DNA from: Gemmatimonadota bacterium
GTDB taxonomy: Bacteria; Gemmatimonadota; Gemmatimonadetes; Gemmatimonadales; GWC2-71-9
DNA: 10,433 bases
Direction: 5' to 3'
Assembly: GCA_025360265.1 (NCBI GenBank)
Contig: JANYCP010000348.1
Location: 1-10,433 of the forward strand
Part shown: piece by piece, positions 1 through 5,282 of the stretch
Layout of the letters: each line of letters begins with the position of its first letter
Numbering within the stretch: position 1 is the stretch's first letter
Made by a program: the position numbers and the translations under genes
Notes under the pieces: model-generated
What the model saw: only the letters and a program-made list of their open reading frames with translations
Told to the model about the DNA's origin: nothing
Database searches by the model: none

Positions 1-40
1 CGGCGAACAGGACGATCGGGAGAAGCGATCGGAAGTGCAC
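1..40 (-). CDS. Possible start of a divergent exported protein (partial)
   Basis: A GTG at 40-38 on the minus strand opens a frame that runs off the window edge. Its 13 codons read MHFRSLLPIVLFA, which looks like the start of a signal peptide: a basic residue followed by a hydrophobic run. Most codons end in G or C, as in the neighbouring genes. There is no Shine-Dalgarno sequence; the upstream bases are pyrimidine-rich. A TACCTT hexamer (52-47) ends 6 nt before the GTG and could be a leaderless -10 element. Too little sequence is present to assign a function, and the call could be wrong. Confidence 0.3.
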   Translation of the reverse strand, partial: MHFRSLLPIVLFA

Positions 41-55
41 CGGGGGAAGGTAGGT

Positions 56-81
56 GGGGGATGGGGGTCGGGGTGAGGGGG
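56..81 (+). other. G-quadruplex-capable G-run tract
   Basis: Four runs of 4-5 guanines (56-60, 63-67, 70-73, 77-81) are separated by loops of only 2, 2 and 3 nt, and a fifth run lies at 42-46. This fits the standard intramolecular quadruplex pattern with four tetrads and short loops. It ends 8 bp before the -35 element of the SPFH gene and lies where the -35 region of a divergent gene would be. Folding in the cell is inferred. Confidence 0.5.
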
Positions 82-89
82 TCTCCCAT

Positions 90-117
90 TTGCATTTCAA
101 TACCAAAGTGATATCAT
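90..117 (+). promoter_or_regulatory. Sigma70-type promoter for the SPFH gene
   Basis: TTGCAT (90-95) and TATCAT (112-117) are separated by 16 bp, placing the start of transcription near 124, about 20 nt upstream of the GTG start codon. The stretch is clearly AT-richer than its surroundings. The -10 element overlaps the palindromic boxes described separately. Confidence 0.55.
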
Positions 118-128
118 TTTGATGTCAC
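108..128. promoter_or_regulatory. Candidate operator: two TGATRTCA boxes one helical turn apart
   Basis: TGATATCA (109-116, a perfect palindrome) and TGATGTCA (120-127) form a direct repeat with an 11-bp period. They also create an inverted repeat, GTGATATC (108-115) against GATGTCAC (121-128), with 7 of 8 pairs matching. A further near-perfect 18-bp dyad spans 104-121. The boxes cover the -10 element and the start of transcription, where a repressor would act. Tandem 8-bp half-palindromes are typical operators of ribbon-helix-helix proteins, and one is encoded as the second gene of this transcript, so autorepression is plausible but inferred. Confidence 0.45.
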
Positions 129-144
129 ACACCCGGACGGAATC

Positions 145-1011
145 GTGGCAAACGAAATCGAACGCAAGGCAGTCAACGGCATTCCAGCGGTACTCGGGCT
201 GGTCCTGGTCGCGGGCGGCGCGATTTACCTGGTCGGAACTGGCGCTGCCGCCAACGACATCATCCGGATCGTCGGCGGCCTGATCCTCGGCTTCTGTCTG
301 CTGCTGATTGCGCCCGGTTTCTATTCCGTGCAACCGAACCAGGCCAAGGTGCTCACCCTGTTCGGCCGCTACGTCGGAACGGTCCGCGGGCCCGGTCTCT
401 GGTGGTCCAATCCGTTCTTCCTGAAGCGGTCGATTTCGCTGCGGGTGCGAAACTTCGAGACCGCCAAGCTCAAAGTGAACGACAAGAACAGCAATCCGAT
501 CGAGATCGGAGCGATTGTCGTGTGGCAGGTCTTCGATTCAGCCGAAGCGATGTTCGAAGTCGACAACTACGAAGACTACGTACGGGTGCAGAGTGAGTCA
601 GCGGTGCGTACGCTTGCCACCAGCTATCCGTACGACGCGCACGCTGAGGGTGAACGTTCGCTCAGCCACAATGCGGCCGAGATTTCCGATCAGCTCGCCA
701 GTGAGGTACAGGCGCGACTGCAAAAGGCCGGCATGAAGGTGATGGAAGCGCGCATTTCGCATCTCGCCTACGCGCCGGAAATCGCCAACGCAATGCTCCG
801 TCGTCAGCAGGCGAGTGCCATCATCGCCGCTCGGGGCCTGATCGTCGAAGGGGCAGTCACCATGGTGGAGATGGCGCTCAAGAGCATCGTCGAGAAGGGG
901 ATCGTGACGCTCGATGAAGAGCGCAAGGCGGCGATGGTGTCGAACCTGCTTGTCACGCTCTGCGCGGAACAACCGATGCAGCCCGTGGTCAACACCGGTT
1001 CGATCTACTAG
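145..1011 (+). CDS. SPFH/Band 7 domain membrane protein
   Basis: A 288-residue stomatin/prohibitin/flotillin/HflK-like protein. Two hydrophobic segments near the N-terminus (about residues 12-32 and 39-59) anchor it in the inner membrane. They are followed by the PNQAKVLTLFGRYVGTVRGP stretch that opens SPFH domains, a beta-rich core, then a long charged, alanine-rich helix (about 165-240) of the kind through which these proteins oligomerise. SPFH proteins build membrane microdomains and scaffold proteases; no specific partner is visible here. The start is a GTG with only a weak GGA upstream, chosen because it precedes the first membrane segment and lies about 20 nt after the predicted transcription start. 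The stop is 4 nt before the ribbon-helix-helix gene, so the two are likely co-transcribed. Confidence 0.9.
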   Translation: MANEIERKAVNGIPAVLGLVLVAGGAIYLVGTGAAANDIIRIVGGLILGFCLLLIAPGFYSVQPNQAKVLTLFGRYVGTVRGPGLWWSNPFFLKRSISLRVRNFETAKLKVNDKNSNPIEIGAIVVWQVFDSAEAMFEVDNYEDYVRVQSESAVRTLATSYPYDAHAEGERSLSHNAAEISDQLASEVQARLQKAGMKVMEARISHLAYAPEIANAMLRRQQASAIIAARGLIVEGAVTMVEMALKSIVEKGIVTLDEERKAAMVSNLLVTLCAEQPMQPVVNTGSIY

Positions 1012-1015
1012 GCCC

Positions 1016-1183
1016 ATGGCCGAGCGCAAGCCGTTCCTGCTCCGTCTTGAGCCCGAGTTGCACGCCGCGATCGCAGCGTGGGCGGCCGACGAGTTGCGCT
1101 CGCTCAACAGTCAGATCGAGTACTTGCTCCGGAAGGCGGCGGTGAAGGAGCGTCGCATTGGGAAAGACAACGGTGTGGGATGA
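1016..1183 (+). CDS. Arc-like ribbon-helix-helix DNA-binding protein
   Basis: A 55-residue protein that fits the ribbon-helix-helix (Arc/CopG/HicB-type) fold. A short beta-strand (KPFLLRLEPEL) would insert into the DNA major groove as a dimer. Helix A follows (about 14-26, HAAIAAWAADEL), then the SLNSQIEYLLRKA segment typical of helix B in Arc-like antitoxin and repressor domains. The ATG comes 4 nt after the stop of the SPFH gene, which indicates translational coupling and a shared transcript. No toxin gene accompanies it, so it is better read as a small regulator than as half of a toxin-antitoxin pair. The tandem palindromes over the operon promoter are its most likely target; this is inference. 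Confidence 0.85.
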   Translation: MAERKPFLLRLEPELHAAIAAWAADELRSLNSQIEYLLRKAAVKERRIGKDNGVG

Positions 1184-1186
1184 ACG

Positions 1187-1202
1187 CGGGGCGAGAGCCC
1201 CG
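1187..1202. terminator. GC-rich hairpin between convergent genes
   Basis: CGGGGC and GCCCCG form a perfect 6-bp stem closed by GAGA, a stable GNRA-type tetraloop, directly after the stop of the ribbon-helix-helix gene and 25 nt beyond the convergent HAD gene end. There is no T-tract on either side, so termination may be inefficient or need Rho. Confidence 0.45.
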
Positions 1203-1226
1203 ACTGGTACCTCACGCCCGTTGCGT

Positions 1227-1922
1227 CTATAACAGCCCCCGCTCGCGCAGCAACCTCGGCAGATCCGCCACCGAACCAATCAACGCATCGTTCGGATGCT
1301 GCATCATCGAATCAAGATCGTGCGCGCCACTCAGCACACCGACGACCAGCCCGCATTTCGCCATCGTGCCTTCATAGAGATCAATCGGTGTATCGCCGAT
1401 CTTGACGACTTCCGAGGGAGCGACGCCGCCGACACGCTCCCGCAACGCATCGATCATGTCCGGATGCGGCCTCCCCCTTTTCACTTCATCGCTGCTGATC
1501 GTGGCGTCGATCGGACTGCCGGAACCATTCCATTCGAGTCGCGCAAGCACCTCGTCGAGAATGACGCGGGAGAAACCTGTGTCGAGCGCGACCAGAATGC
1601 CGGCATCGCGCAGCACTGAAAAGGTTTGCACCGCGCCATCCACCGCTGCCACACCGGGATCGTCCCGGTAGTATCGCCGCATCCGGACGACGAAGTCGGC
1701 GTGGATCGCGTCGGTTCGCTCGATCAACTCCATCCGGCCATGTCCCTCGAGCAGCGTCCGGATTGCCTGCGGTTTGGACATGCCGGTCACCCCGGCCATG
1801 GCGCCCTCGCGCAGTTCGAGCCCGGCGGCGCCAATCGCGGAACGCATCGCCCGCTGCACCGCCCCGCCACCGCTCCGCACCGTGGTCCCGGCGACGTCAA
1901 ACACCGCCAGTCTTATTGCCAT
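1227..1922 (-). CDS. Phosphonatase-like HAD-superfamily hydrolase
   Basis: A 231-residue HAD hydrolase that most resembles phosphonoacetaldehyde hydrolase (PhnX) and the phosphonatase-like family. Motif I is FDVAGTTV with nucleophile D9; Ala replaces the usual second Asp at D+2, as in PhnX. Motif II is LDTGF (T115), motif III lies in KRGRPHPD, and motif IV is KIGDTPID (D177, D181). K50 in GMSKPQAIR aligns by eye with the Schiff-base lysine of PhnX, which attacks the aldehyde so that the C-P bond can break. No phosphonate transaminase or transporter is nearby, so the substrate is unproven. The ATG at 1922 was chosen over one 54 nt upstream because GGGGGAGG precedes it and motif I then begins at residue 7. 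It is divergent from the lipoprotein gene and convergent with the ribbon-helix-helix gene. Confidence 0.85.
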   Translation of the reverse strand: MAIRLAVFDVAGTTVRSGGGAVQRAMRSAIGAAGLELREGAMAGVTGMSKPQAIRTLLEGHGRMELIERTDAIHADFVVRMRRYYRDDPGVAAVDGAVQTFSVLRDAGILVALDTGFSRVILDEVLARLEWNGSGSPIDATISSDEVKRGRPHPDMIDALRERVGGVAPSEVVKIGDTPIDLYEGTMAKCGLVVGVLSGAHDLDSMMQHPNDALIGSVADLPRLLRERGLL

Positions 1923-1943
1923 CCGGCCTCCCCCTTGTAGCTT
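1916..1943 (+). promoter_or_regulatory. Possible promoter of the small lipoprotein gene
   Basis: TTGCCA (1916-1921) and TAGCTT (1938-1943) are spaced by 16 bp. Transcription would start near 1950, leaving a leader of about 40 nt that contains the 7-bp hairpin. The -35 element overlaps the first codons of the divergent HAD gene. Confidence 0.35.
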
Positions 1944-1971
1944 CCTCGCGAGGGAGTCACCGACGACTCCC
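1944..1971. repeat. Palindrome and hairpin in the HAD-lipoprotein intergenic region
   Basis: CCTCGCGAGG (1944-1953) is a perfect 10-bp palindrome. It overlaps a second dyad, GGGAGTC (1952-1958) against GACTCCC (1965-1971), a perfect 7-bp stem with a 6-nt loop. Both lie between the two divergent genes and could be an operator, or a structured leader of the lipoprotein mRNA ending 16 nt before its ATG. They are visible in the sequence; the role is unknown. Confidence 0.4.
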
Positions 1972-1987
1972 GCCAACTTCGACCCAG

Positions 1988-2485
1988 ATGCCCACGATGC
2001 GATACGCCACTTGTCTGATCATTGCCCTGGTCACCCTGACCGCCTGCGGCCGCAAGGGCGCGCGAAGCTCGGACTTCGACGACGCCACCGCGGCAGCGCT
2101 CGCGACCGGCGCCGGGGCGACACAGCTGAGCAATATGCCGAAGGTGGCCCATATCGCTGCCTTCGACATCGGTCACGGCCTCGACCGACGTGACATGATT
2201 TTCGGCGGTGTGTCGACGCAGTTCAAGGTGGGCGATTCCATCCTCGTGTCCGCCAAGGGGATTTATCTCACGGCCGGCGACGACGTCAGCGCCAGGATTC
2301 GCATGAAGAATGCGACATTGGATTCGACCGGGGCCAAGGCCGGCGCCCCGGACACCAGCGGATTCTCGTACGTTGGCCTGCGCTTCGCGTCGGGAGCGAA
2401 GTGGACCAAGGGGTCGTATCAGGTGGAGCTGTTCCTCAACGGCAAGTTCCAGGTGGCGAAGGAGTTCAACTACACGCCGCAGTGA
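1988..2485 (+). CDS. Small lipoprotein of unknown function
   Basis: A 165-residue protein beginning with a lipoprotein signal: MPTMRYATC, a hydrophobic stretch and the lipobox LTAC, which places the lipidated Cys at residue 20. The mature part has alternating hydrophobic residues suggesting a beta-sandwich. It ends with WTKGSYQVELFLNGK and an aromatic strand, a pattern common in Ig-like ligand-response domains. It is probably tethered to a membrane facing the periplasm. I do not recognise a specific family. The start could equally be the ATG at 1997, three codons later; neither has a clear Shine-Dalgarno sequence. The stop is a single base away from the stop of the convergent ferredoxin gene. 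Confidence 0.75.
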   Translation: MPTMRYATCLIIALVTLTACGRKGARSSDFDDATAAALATGAGATQLSNMPKVAHIAAFDIGHGLDRRDMIFGGVSTQFKVGDSILVSAKGIYLTAGDDVSARIRMKNATLDSTGAKAGAPDTSGFSYVGLRFASGAKWTKGSYQVELFLNGKFQVAKEFNYTPQ

Positions 2486-2486
2486 A

Positions 2487-2750
2487 TCAGCCGGAACCGT
2501 CGGGGCGCGGGACCGACCGTATGACCGAGGTCACCAGGTGGGATTGCAGTGCGCCAGATGGGCATCGTGCCACCGCGGCCATCACCGCATTGGCCGGTGC
2601 CTTGTCCGGCTGAATCCACCGCTTGCGCTGCACGTCAAACACGGCAGGCAGCGCGCCGAGACAGATGCCGGAGTGTTGGCAGAGATTCGGGTCGAAAGTG
2701 ACTCGTACCTGATCGGTCTGGTAGACCTGCAGACGGCGCTCTTCGGGCAT
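2487..2750 (-). CDS. Small divergent ferredoxin, Fer4_19-like (4Fe-4S mono-cluster)
   Basis: An 87-residue protein that matches the short divergent ferredoxin family. Cluster ligand candidates are C24 and C30 with H26 between them (LCQHSGICLG) and C63 in the CPSGAL motif. Only three cysteines are present, so the cluster is either 3Fe-4S or 4Fe-4S with a non-Cys ligand. Ferredoxins of this kind pass single electrons to oxygenases or reductases, but no partner enzyme is adjacent. The start at 2750 is inferred: the protein then has the normal length, and a TATCTT hexamer ends 7 nt before the ATG, suggesting a leaderless mRNA. In-frame ATGs at 2771 and 2834 are possible, but the latter overlaps the start of ada. 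The C-terminal tail after CPSGAL is proline- and serine-rich and looks unconserved. Confidence 0.75.
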   Translation of the reverse strand: MPEERRLQVYQTDQVRVTFDPNLCQHSGICLGALPAVFDVQRKRWIQPDKAPANAVMAAVARCPSGALQSHLVTSVIRSVPRPDGSG

Positions 2751-2757
2751 GGCGGAA

Positions 2758-2763
2758 AAGATA
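2758..2763 (-). promoter_or_regulatory. Leaderless-type -10 hexamer of the ferredoxin gene
   Basis: TATCTT reads on the minus strand from 2763 to 2758, followed by exactly 7 nt and the ATG at 2750. Transcription would begin at or next to the A of the start codon, which fits the lack of a Shine-Dalgarno sequence. A TTGGAC lies 19 bp upstream as a poor -35 candidate. Confidence 0.4.
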
Positions 2764-2795
2764 GCTGCCATCCCGATTGACCGTCCAATTCCCGG

Positions 2796-2806
2796 TGGCA
2801 CTGCCA
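2796..2806. promoter_or_regulatory. Short dyad between the ferredoxin and ada promoters
   Basis: TGGCA-C-TGCCA is a perfect 11-bp inverted repeat. It lies 14 bp upstream of the ada -10 hexamer, where an activator or repressor could bind. There is no recognisable E. coli-type Ada box in the intergenic region. The dyad is short enough to be chance. Confidence 0.25.
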
Positions 2807-2819
2807 TGACCCCGCCCGC

Positions 2820-2825
2820 TAGACT
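2820..2825 (+). promoter_or_regulatory. Leaderless-type -10 hexamer of ada
   Basis: TAGACT is followed by exactly 7 nt and the ATG at 2833. This mirrors the spacing of the divergent ferredoxin gene. No Shine-Dalgarno sequence precedes the ATG and no good -35 element is visible; the position 17-18 bp upstream holds part of the TGGCA-C-TGCCA dyad, which would suit an activator-dependent promoter. Confidence 0.4.
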
Positions 2826-2832
2826 GCGCCCC

Positions 2833-3888
2833 ATGCAAATCGCCGCTCAACTTCCGTCACGCCGGACCCTTCTCGGCGCTGTCGCCCGACGCGACCCCGC
2901 GTGGGACGGTCTGTTCATCGTCGCCATCAAGACAACGGGCATCGCGTGCAGGCCAACCTGTCCATCACGCCCGGCGCGCCCCGAGAATCGCATCTTCTTC
3001 GCCACGCTCGACGCTGCCCGCGAGGCAGGTTTCAGGGCCTGCCTTCGCTGCAAGCCGGACCAGCAGGCGAGCGAGCCGGCGTGGTGGCAACAGATCGTCG
3101 AGTTTGTCGACGCATCTGGTGCCGCAAAAGTGAGCGACAGTGCGCTGACTGCACGCGGTTTCGATCCCGTGCGAGTGCGCCGCCATTGCCGCCGCGAATT
3201 CGGCATGACGTTTCATGCCTGGCTACGCGCCCGCCGACTCGCCGTCGCGCAGCAGCGGCTTCGCAGCGGCGAATCACTCGATCGGGTCATCATCGATTCA
3301 GCTTGGGAGTCCCATAGTGGATTTCGTGACGCGTTCTCGCGATTGGTCGGCGCCCCTCCGGGACGGGCACGCGGCAGCGAGCCGGTGATCGCCGCAACGT
3401 GCAACACGCCGCTCGGCACCATGGTCGCCGCGGCGGTCGAGGAAGGCGTGGTACTGCTCGAGTTCGGCGACATCGCCCGACTCAAGCAGCAGGCACCCAC
3501 GCTGCGCCGCTGGTTCCACGGACCAGTCGTCGCTGGTGACCATCCGCATCTCACCAAACTCTTTCGCGAACTCGAGGAGTATTTCGCCGGCAGGCGCAAG
3601 AAATTCACCGTGCCGCTCGTGCTGCGCGGAACACCGTTCGAACTGTCCGTTTGGAATGCCCTGCTCGCGATTCCTTATGGCGAGACCTGTTCCTATGGCG
3701 ACATTGCCCGTGCTGTGAAGAATCCGAAGGCCGTCCGCGCCGTGGGCAGCGCCAACGGTCGCAACCGCATGGCGATCATCATCCCATGTCATCGTGTGGT
3801 CAACACTGGCGGCAAGCTCGGCGGGTACGGCGGTGGGTTGTGGCGGAAGGTCCGGTTGCTCGAAGTGGAACAAGTCACTAGTCGCTAG
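2833..3888 (+). CDS. ada: Bifunctional Ada: DNA methyl-repair protein and transcriptional regulator
   Basis: A 351-residue protein with the complete Ada layout. The N-terminal domain carries four zinc-binding cysteines (C39, C43, C70, C73); C39 in GIACRPTC is the acceptor of methyl groups from DNA phosphotriesters. An AraC-type helix-turn-helix follows (about 100-175). The C-terminal O6-alkylguanine-DNA methyltransferase domain has RAVGSANGRN and IIPCHRV with active cysteine C319. Methylation of C39 turns E. coli Ada into an activator of its own gene, and the same is likely here. The start at 2833 gives near the E. coli length (354) and has a -10 hexamer 7 nt upstream; an in-frame ATG at 2806 would overlap that hexamer. 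The last residues (VTSR) and the stop codon are written by the heptamer repeat that begins inside the gene. Confidence 0.95.
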   Translation: MQIAAQLPSRRTLLGAVARRDPAWDGLFIVAIKTTGIACRPTCPSRPARPENRIFFATLDAAREAGFRACLRCKPDQQASEPAWWQQIVEFVDASGAAKVSDSALTARGFDPVRVRRHCRREFGMTFHAWLRARRLAVAQQRLRSGESLDRVIIDSAWESHSGFRDAFSRLVGAPPGRARGSEPVIAATCNTPLGTMVAAAVEEGVVLLEFGDIARLKQQAPTLRRWFHGPVVAGDHPHLTKLFRELEEYFAGRRKKFTVPLVLRGTPFELSVWNALLAIPYGETCSYGDIARAVKNPKAVRAVGSANGRNRMAIIIPCHRVVNTGGKLGGYGGGLWRKVRLLEVEQVTSR

Positions 3889-3959
3889 TCATGAGTCGTT
3901 GCGGGGCTGCTGTGCAGGCCCCACCAACGACTCACGACCAACGACCAACGACCAACGAC
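3874..3959. repeat. Inverted array of degenerate heptamers around a hairpin
   Basis: The left arm has four heptamers in a row: GTCACTA (3874), GTCGCTA (3881), GTCATGA (3888), GTCGTTG (3895). After a 23-base GC-rich centre, the right arm has five heptamers that are the reverse complement type: CAACGAC (3925), TCACGAC (3932), then CAACGAC three times (3939, 3946, 3953). The array begins inside the last codons of ada and ends 2 nt before the stop of the convergent lipoprotein gene. The three identical units at the right end point to recent slippage or copying. Confidence 0.75.
3892..3934. terminator. Large hairpin, probable bidirectional terminator
   Basis: TGAGTCGTTG (3892-3901) pairs perfectly with CAACGACTCA (3925-3934). 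Inside, GGGGC-TGC pairs with GCA and GCCCC around a TGT loop, with one bulged G. The total is about 18 bp, located between the convergent ada and DUF4440 genes. No T-tract follows on either strand, so termination is inferred from position and stability. Confidence 0.55.
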
Positions 3960-3961
3960 CC

Positions 3962-4465
3962 TTACGGCTTCTTCGCCGCCGGCATCGGCCCGTCCGCATT
4001 GATTTCATATGCGATCTTCCAGCCGCCAGCAGTCTTCACCCAGTAATCCGCGTATGGATTCTGGCGATGTTCGGGTTTTTTCCCCTTCATCGTCACGGTA
4101 TACACGTCGTGTGAGGACGTGAACGCAGTGCTGTCGCTGAGGACGATCAGCTTGTCGATGCCGTTCGACTCGACCTTCATCGACTCGTACGAGCTGAAGA
4201 ACGCCTTCGCGGCCGCCTCGATCGCGGCGGTGCCGACCGACGTCGTCGCATCTGGCAGGATCCAGGTGGCATCAGCGGCGAACGCCGCCGCCACGCCGGC
4301 GGCGTCCTTCTTTTCGAGAATCGACCCGAACTTCGCCACTTCCTGGTCGAGTGCGGTGCGGATCGCGGCGGCATCGGGCGCGGGCGGCGCGGCCGGTGCC
4401 TGCGGTCCGCAGGCAACTAGCGCCAACGCGGTAATAGCCGATCCGACGAGTGTACGGGTGATCAT
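3962..4465 (-). CDS. Lipoprotein with DUF4440/NTF2-like (SnoaL-type) domain
   Basis: A 167-residue protein with a lipoprotein signal (MITRTLVGSAITALALVAC, lipid-bearing Cys19) and a Pro/Ala-rich linker. An NTF2-like domain of about 130 residues follows. Typical features are the first helix (AAAIRTALDQEVAKF), the AGVAAAFAADATWILPDA segment in which a short strand lines the pocket, a glycine and an AAKAFF helix, and the closing WKIAYEINADG strand. Such cone-shaped domains bind small hydrophobic molecules or serve as enzyme scaffolds; no substrate can be named. GGAG stands 9 nt before the chosen ATG, which rules out the in-frame ATG 45 nt upstream. It has its own promoter, so it is not simply the end of the TauE operon. 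Confidence 0.8.
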   Translation of the reverse strand: MITRTLVGSAITALALVACGPQAPAAPPAPDAAAIRTALDQEVAKFGSILEKKDAAGVAAAFAADATWILPDATTSVGTAAIEAAAKAFFSSYESMKVESNGIDKLIVLSDSTAFTSSHDVYTVTMKGKKPEHRQNPYADYWVKTAGGWKIAYEINADGPMPAAKKP

Positions 4466-4498
4466 TGGGAATCTCCAGGTGCGATGGGGGATCGCGAG

Positions 4499-4527
4499 AT
4501 CATAGGCCACAAGCCATACCTGCGTAA
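4499..4527 (-). promoter_or_regulatory. Sigma70-type promoter of the DUF4440 lipoprotein gene
   Basis: On the minus strand TTACGC (4527-4522) and TATGAT (4504-4499) are separated by 17 bp. The start of transcription would be near 4492, giving a leader of about 27 nt that includes the GGAG ribosome-binding site. Confidence 0.55.
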
Positions 4528-4547
4528 GGGCCGGGCATGCCGCGCCC

Positions 4548-5282
4548 CTACTGGATCACCAGTTTCAACCCCGCCGCCACGAGAACTACCGCGAGCACCG
4601 CGCGCAGTGCCGAGCTCGGCAACCGCTTGCTCCCCAGATGCGATCCGATCAGTCCGCCGACCACTGCCGCGACGATCCAGGCCGGTGCGATATCCCGCAC
4701 CCCATGAATCGCCGCTGGCTTCGCCAGCAATCCCGCGATCGAGTTGGCGAGAATGAATGTGACCGATGTCGCCGCCGTGGTGCGCAAGTTGGCCCAGCCG
4801 GCGATGAGCAGCACCGGACTCAGAAAGATCCCGCCGCCCAGGCCGGTGAGCCCGGCGAGAAAACCGAGTGCTGCACCAATCAGCAGCGCGAGCGGCAACG
4901 GTACCTGACGCATTGCCTGATCCGGCGCGCGCATCGTAATCGCAAAGCGCAGCGCGGAAAGCAGCAGCACCACACCAACGACGATGCGATACCAGTTGCC
5001 GGGCAGCGTGAGCTGACCGCCGAAATATGCGGCCGGAATCGAGCCGAGGGCAAATGGCCAGAAGAGTGACCAGCGGAAGTAACCCGCGCGAATGAATTGC
5101 ACGGTGCCGATCGCAGCAACTGCAATGTTGAGGATGAGCGCGGTGGATCGCATTTGCGCCGGTGCGGTATCAATCAGCGCCATCACAGCCAGGTATCCTG
5201 ATGCACCGGCGTGCCCCACCGCACTATACAGCAGCGCGGCGACGAAGATCAGCGCCGCGCCGAGCAACGCGTGTTCAGTCAT
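4548..5282 (-). CDS. TauE/SafE family permease (sulfite/organosulfonate exporter-like)
   Basis: A 244-residue, very hydrophobic protein with about eight predicted membrane helices in two similar halves. It carries the glycine-rich GFLAGLTGLGGGIFLSP motif that begins the second half of TauE/SafE proteins and an N-terminal AVGHAGASGYLAVM stretch that mirrors it. Family members move anions such as sulfite or sulfoacetate, or sulfur intermediates, across the inner membrane; the substrate here cannot be read from sequence. The ATG overlaps the stop codon of the upstream M28 peptidase gene in an ATGA, so translation is probably coupled. An ATG 60 nt upstream lies inside the peptidase gene and would add an Arg-rich non-membrane extension, so it was not chosen. 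Confidence 0.85.
   Translation of the reverse strand: MTEHALLGAALIFVAALLYSAVGHAGASGYLAVMALIDTAPAQMRSTALILNIAVAAIGTVQFIRAGYFRWSLFWPFALGSIPAAYFGGQLTLPGNWYRIVVGVVLLLSALRFAITMRAPDQAMRQVPLPLALLIGAALGFLAGLTGLGGGIFLSPVLLIAGWANLRTTAATSVTFILANSIAGLLAKPAAIHGVRDIAPAWIVAAVVGGLIGSHLGSKRLPSSALRAVLAVVLVAAGLKLVIQ

Noticed and set aside
1016..1183. Ribbon-helix-helix protein as the antitoxin of a toxin-antitoxin pair
   Set aside because: No small toxin gene is adjacent; its partner is an SPFH membrane protein and the other neighbour is a convergent HAD hydrolase.
2796..2812. TGGCAC as part of a sigma54 promoter for ada
   Set aside because: The required GC-containing -12 element is missing at the correct distance (TGACC instead of TTGCA/T).
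3298..3873. Open frame of 191 codons on the minus strand inside ada
   Set aside because: Overlaps the methyltransferase and helix-turn-helix domains of Ada, which are unmistakable; the antisense product has no motif.
3925..3959. CAACGAC repeats as a mini CRISPR array
   Set aside because: Units are 7 bp with no spacers and degenerate copies; there are no cas genes. They are simple heptamer repeats.
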